From contig JAPOVP010000162.1 in the NCBI GenBank assembly GCA_026708085.1, positions 1 to 64,000 of the forward strand: DNA of 64,000 nucleotides. Direction: 5' to 3'. Position numbers and translations under genes: made by a program. This DNA comes from Caldilineaceae bacterium. Its GTDB lineage: Bacteria > Chloroflexota > Anaerolineae > Caldilineales > Caldilineaceae. This document shows positions 62,484 through 64,000 of this stretch, one piece after another (the stretch's first letter is position 1; each line of letters begins with the position of its first letter). The notes beneath the pieces were generated by a model. It searched no databases. It saw nothing but the letters and a program-made list of their open reading frames with translations, and was not told the DNA's origin.

Positions 62484-63134
62484 TCAGTCTCTCGCCGCCC
62501 AGACAATTCCCCTGCGCACGATCTCCCTGGCCTCGGGGACATCGAAATCTCTTGCCACATGCCCAAGCGAGCAGTAAAAGATTTTACCCTGTCCCCAACG
62601 GCGTTTCCACACGACCGGCATAACTGTCCCCTCGATCCAAGGCGCGTGGTCGCCGGAGAATGTCGTGGTGGCAAGCACCTCGTTGCTTGGGTCCACGTGC
62701 ATCAAGTACTGTTCGCTATGCATGGCAAAATCGCTTAGCCCCGCGGTTATCGGGTCACTGTGATCGACGATCTTCACCGTATAGTCGATGATATTTCCGG
62801 GGTGTGCCACCCATTGCCCGCCCACCATGAACTGATATTCGGTGTTCTGGCGAAAGGCGTCGGCCATTCCACCATGCCAGCCGGCAAAGCCGGCACCGTT
62901 TGCAATTGTGTCGAGAAGGCCCTTTTCCTGCTCCTTGGTGATGGAGCTCATCGTATAGACTTGCGTGATCACATCGTAGGCGGCCATACGCTCGGCGTCG
63001 GTGTAGACATCGAGCGAAGTTTCGACGTCCACGTCGAAACCCGCCTCTTCAATCAGCGGGGCGAATATATCCACGCACTGTTTTGGTTCGTGGCCTTCCC
63101 AGCCACCCCACATCATAAGCGATTTCTTCGCCAT
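62484..63134 (-). CDS. ThuA domain protein
   Basis: This 216-aa protein has the ThuA/class I glutamine amidotransferase-like fold: [32 protein letters not shown], then [14 protein letters not shown] and [18 protein letters not shown], and [24 protein letters not shown]. ThuA proteins act on disaccharides (3-keto derivatives) together with Gfo/Idh/MocA dehydrogenases such as the gene just downstream. AAGGAG lies ten bases before the ATG. Confidence 0.92.
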   Translation of the reverse strand: MAKKSLMMWGGWEGHEPKQCVDIFAPLIEEAGFDVDVETSLDVYTDAERMAAYDVITQVYTMSSITKEQEKGLLDTIANGAGFAGWHGGMADAFRQNTEYQFMVGGQWVAHPGNIIDYTVKIVDHSDPITAGLSDFAMHSEQYLMHVDPSNEVLATTTFSGDHAPWIEGTVMPVVWKRRWGQGKIFYCSLGHVARDFDVPEAREIVRRGIVWAARD

Positions 63135-63478
63135 AGGATTGAAACTCCTTGTCGTTGAACTCTGTCTTGCGTTTCTCTCGCCGGATTATACCAGTTCACG
63201 GGGCGCCAGGTGGTGGCTTGCCGTCCCCAAAGGAATGCGGCAAGGAGGTGGTGCCTCCCTTCCTTCGCGGTGAATGCCGTGACGGCAAGTATAGCACCCG
63301 GACTGTGAAGTTACAATGAAATAGGCTGACTGAACTGGCAGGCCGCGCCCAGTTGGCGGAGGAAACTGGGCGCGTGCAGAACTGGCATTCTGCGCAACTC
63401 AGAGTCGCTGCAGCTTGGGGGTTTCGAATCGGCTCAGAACACGTTGACGTTTGTTCGGAAGTCAGTCTCCCAAGTGGT
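63135..63478. other. Intergenic region between ThuA and P450 genes
   Basis: Apart from the extended -10 promoter of the ThuA gene at 63185-63193, I see nothing recognisable. The P450 gene on the same strand ends just before this region at 63479. Confidence 0.45.
63185..63193 (-). promoter_or_regulatory. Extended -10 promoter of the ThuA-Gfo/Idh unit
   Basis: On the minus strand TGG is directly followed by a perfect TATAAT (63190-63185). No -35 is seen at 17 bases, as is usual with TGn-extended elements. It lies about 50 bases before the ThuA start. Confidence 0.5.
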
Positions 63479-64000
63479 TCAGCGCAGCTCGAACTGCAGT
63501 TCCATCCCGCCCTTCGGATGCAGGGTTATCTGCGGGTCCAGCTGGGCGACGTAGCCTTCCGGGATGCGGAGACGAAAGCGTTGGGCGATCGCGGCGGCGA
63601 CCAGAACACTTTCCGTAAGGGCGAAGCCTTCGCCGATGCACTGCCGCGGCCCTGCGCCGAAGGGTATATAGGAGAAGCGAGGACGGTCTTGATTGTTTGC
63701 CTGGCTAAAACGATCCGGATCGAACTCATGGGGCCGCGGCCAGAATTCGGGCATTCTGTGAGTAATGAAGGGACAGAGCGCGATCACTGCGTTCGCAGGT
63801 GTGGCAAAGCCGCCGATCACGTCGTCCTCGGCACACCATCGCGACAGGGCATAGGCAGGGGGAAACAGCCGCATGGTCTCGTCGATGACCTGGCGCGTGT
63901 ATACCAGATTGGGAATGTCCTCCACTGTGGGCAACCGACCGTTCAGGGTCCGGTCCACTTCATCATGGACCCTTGCCTCGATTTCGGGGTGTCTTCCCAG
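63479..64000 (-). CDS. Cytochrome P450, C-terminal part (cut by window end)
   Basis: The reading frame is open to the window edge and gives about 173 residues of the C-terminal half. Visible are the upstream RHPEIEARVHDEVDR, the ExxR motif in IDETMRLFPPAYALSR, the PERF-like DPDRFSQAN, and the heme-thiolate motif FGAGPRQCIGEGFA. This is a cytosolic bacterial P450 monooxygenase of unknown substrate. The N-terminal half and start are beyond the window. Confidence 0.93.
   Translation of the reverse strand: MGRHPEIEARVHDEVDRTLNGRLPTVEDIPNLVYTRQVIDETMRLFPPAYALSRWCAEDDVIGGFATPANAVIALCPFITHRMPEFWPRPHEFDPDRFSQANNQDRPRFSYIPFGAGPRQCIGEGFALTESVLVAAAIAQRFRLRIPEGYVAQLDPQITLHPKGGMELQFELR

Overview
The window is a GC-rich bacterial chromosome segment with about 58 protein genes, one tRNA and no rRNA, phage or CRISPR. 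The gene set fits a Chloroflexota bacterium, possibly near Caldilineales or the sponge-associated lineages. This is inferred from a DnaD primosome protein with a DnaC-type loader, class A PBPs with lipoprotein-like signals, an ABC sugar importer with a Tat lipoprotein binding protein, a System I cytochrome c locus with a cysteine-type CcmE, and a plant-type LRR lipoprotein. No marker gene settles the taxonomy.

Layout. 1-3.5 kb: a dispersed hairpin repeat, an M20 dipeptidase, a DUF212 membrane protein, xseB and a receiver-DUF309 protein. 3.5-9.1 kb: a minus-strand run led by a SufR-like regulator, followed by MoaA, an A-type Fe-S carrier, DUF2203, rhodanese, a B12/radical-SAM enzyme and two small unknown proteins. 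It has a near-consensus promoter and a perfect 24-bp palindrome at its head and looks like an Fe-S/molybdopterin operon. 9.1-10.7 kb: a gene-poor stretch with two arrays of exactly 10-bp-phased repeats. 10.7-18.3 kb: a secreted protein, then a sugar ABC importer with a GH42 beta-galactosidase-like enzyme and a zinc alcohol dehydrogenase. 18.3-29.2 kb (minus): a DinG-type helicase, a duplicated-domain/LysM/fasciclin envelope protein and two tandem class A PBPs. 29.5-31.2 kb: tRNA-Cys, a zinc-ribbon cold-shock protein and a queuosine-mannosyltransferase-like enzyme.

31.2-37.3 kb: two kinds of non-coding repeat, a bifunctional nuclease, then the replication cluster dnaB (205-aa mini-intein), dnaD-like, and a DnaC-like loader with two AAA+ domains. 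37.4-42.4 kb: an SH3b lipoprotein, a glycosidase and a GT39 glycosyltransferase. 42.6-51.9 kb: an HxlR regulator with a palindrome inside its promoter, an MBL hydrolase, DUF2007, then cytochrome c maturation: CcmE (CxxxY type), a diheme cytochrome, CcmA, CcmB, CcmC, an unlisted 47-aa CcmD, a CcdA whose segments are in permuted order, a TlpA/CcmG thioredoxin, a glutaredoxin and DUF2085. CcmF and CcmH are not seen.

52.2-64 kb: accessory and metabolic genes: a Dam-type methylase, an ADP-ribosylglycohydrolase with extra C-terminal domains, a 21-repeat plant-type LRR lipoprotein, NUDIX, dienelactone hydrolase, DUF6295, RtcB, Gfo/Idh/MocA, ThuA and a P450 cut by the window end.

The observations most worth checking are the permuted CcdA with the CxxxY CcmE, the two-AAA+ helicase loader beside an intein-bearing dnaB, the hairpin repeat whose stems covary between copies, the 10-bp-phased arrays, and two promoter-palindrome pairs.
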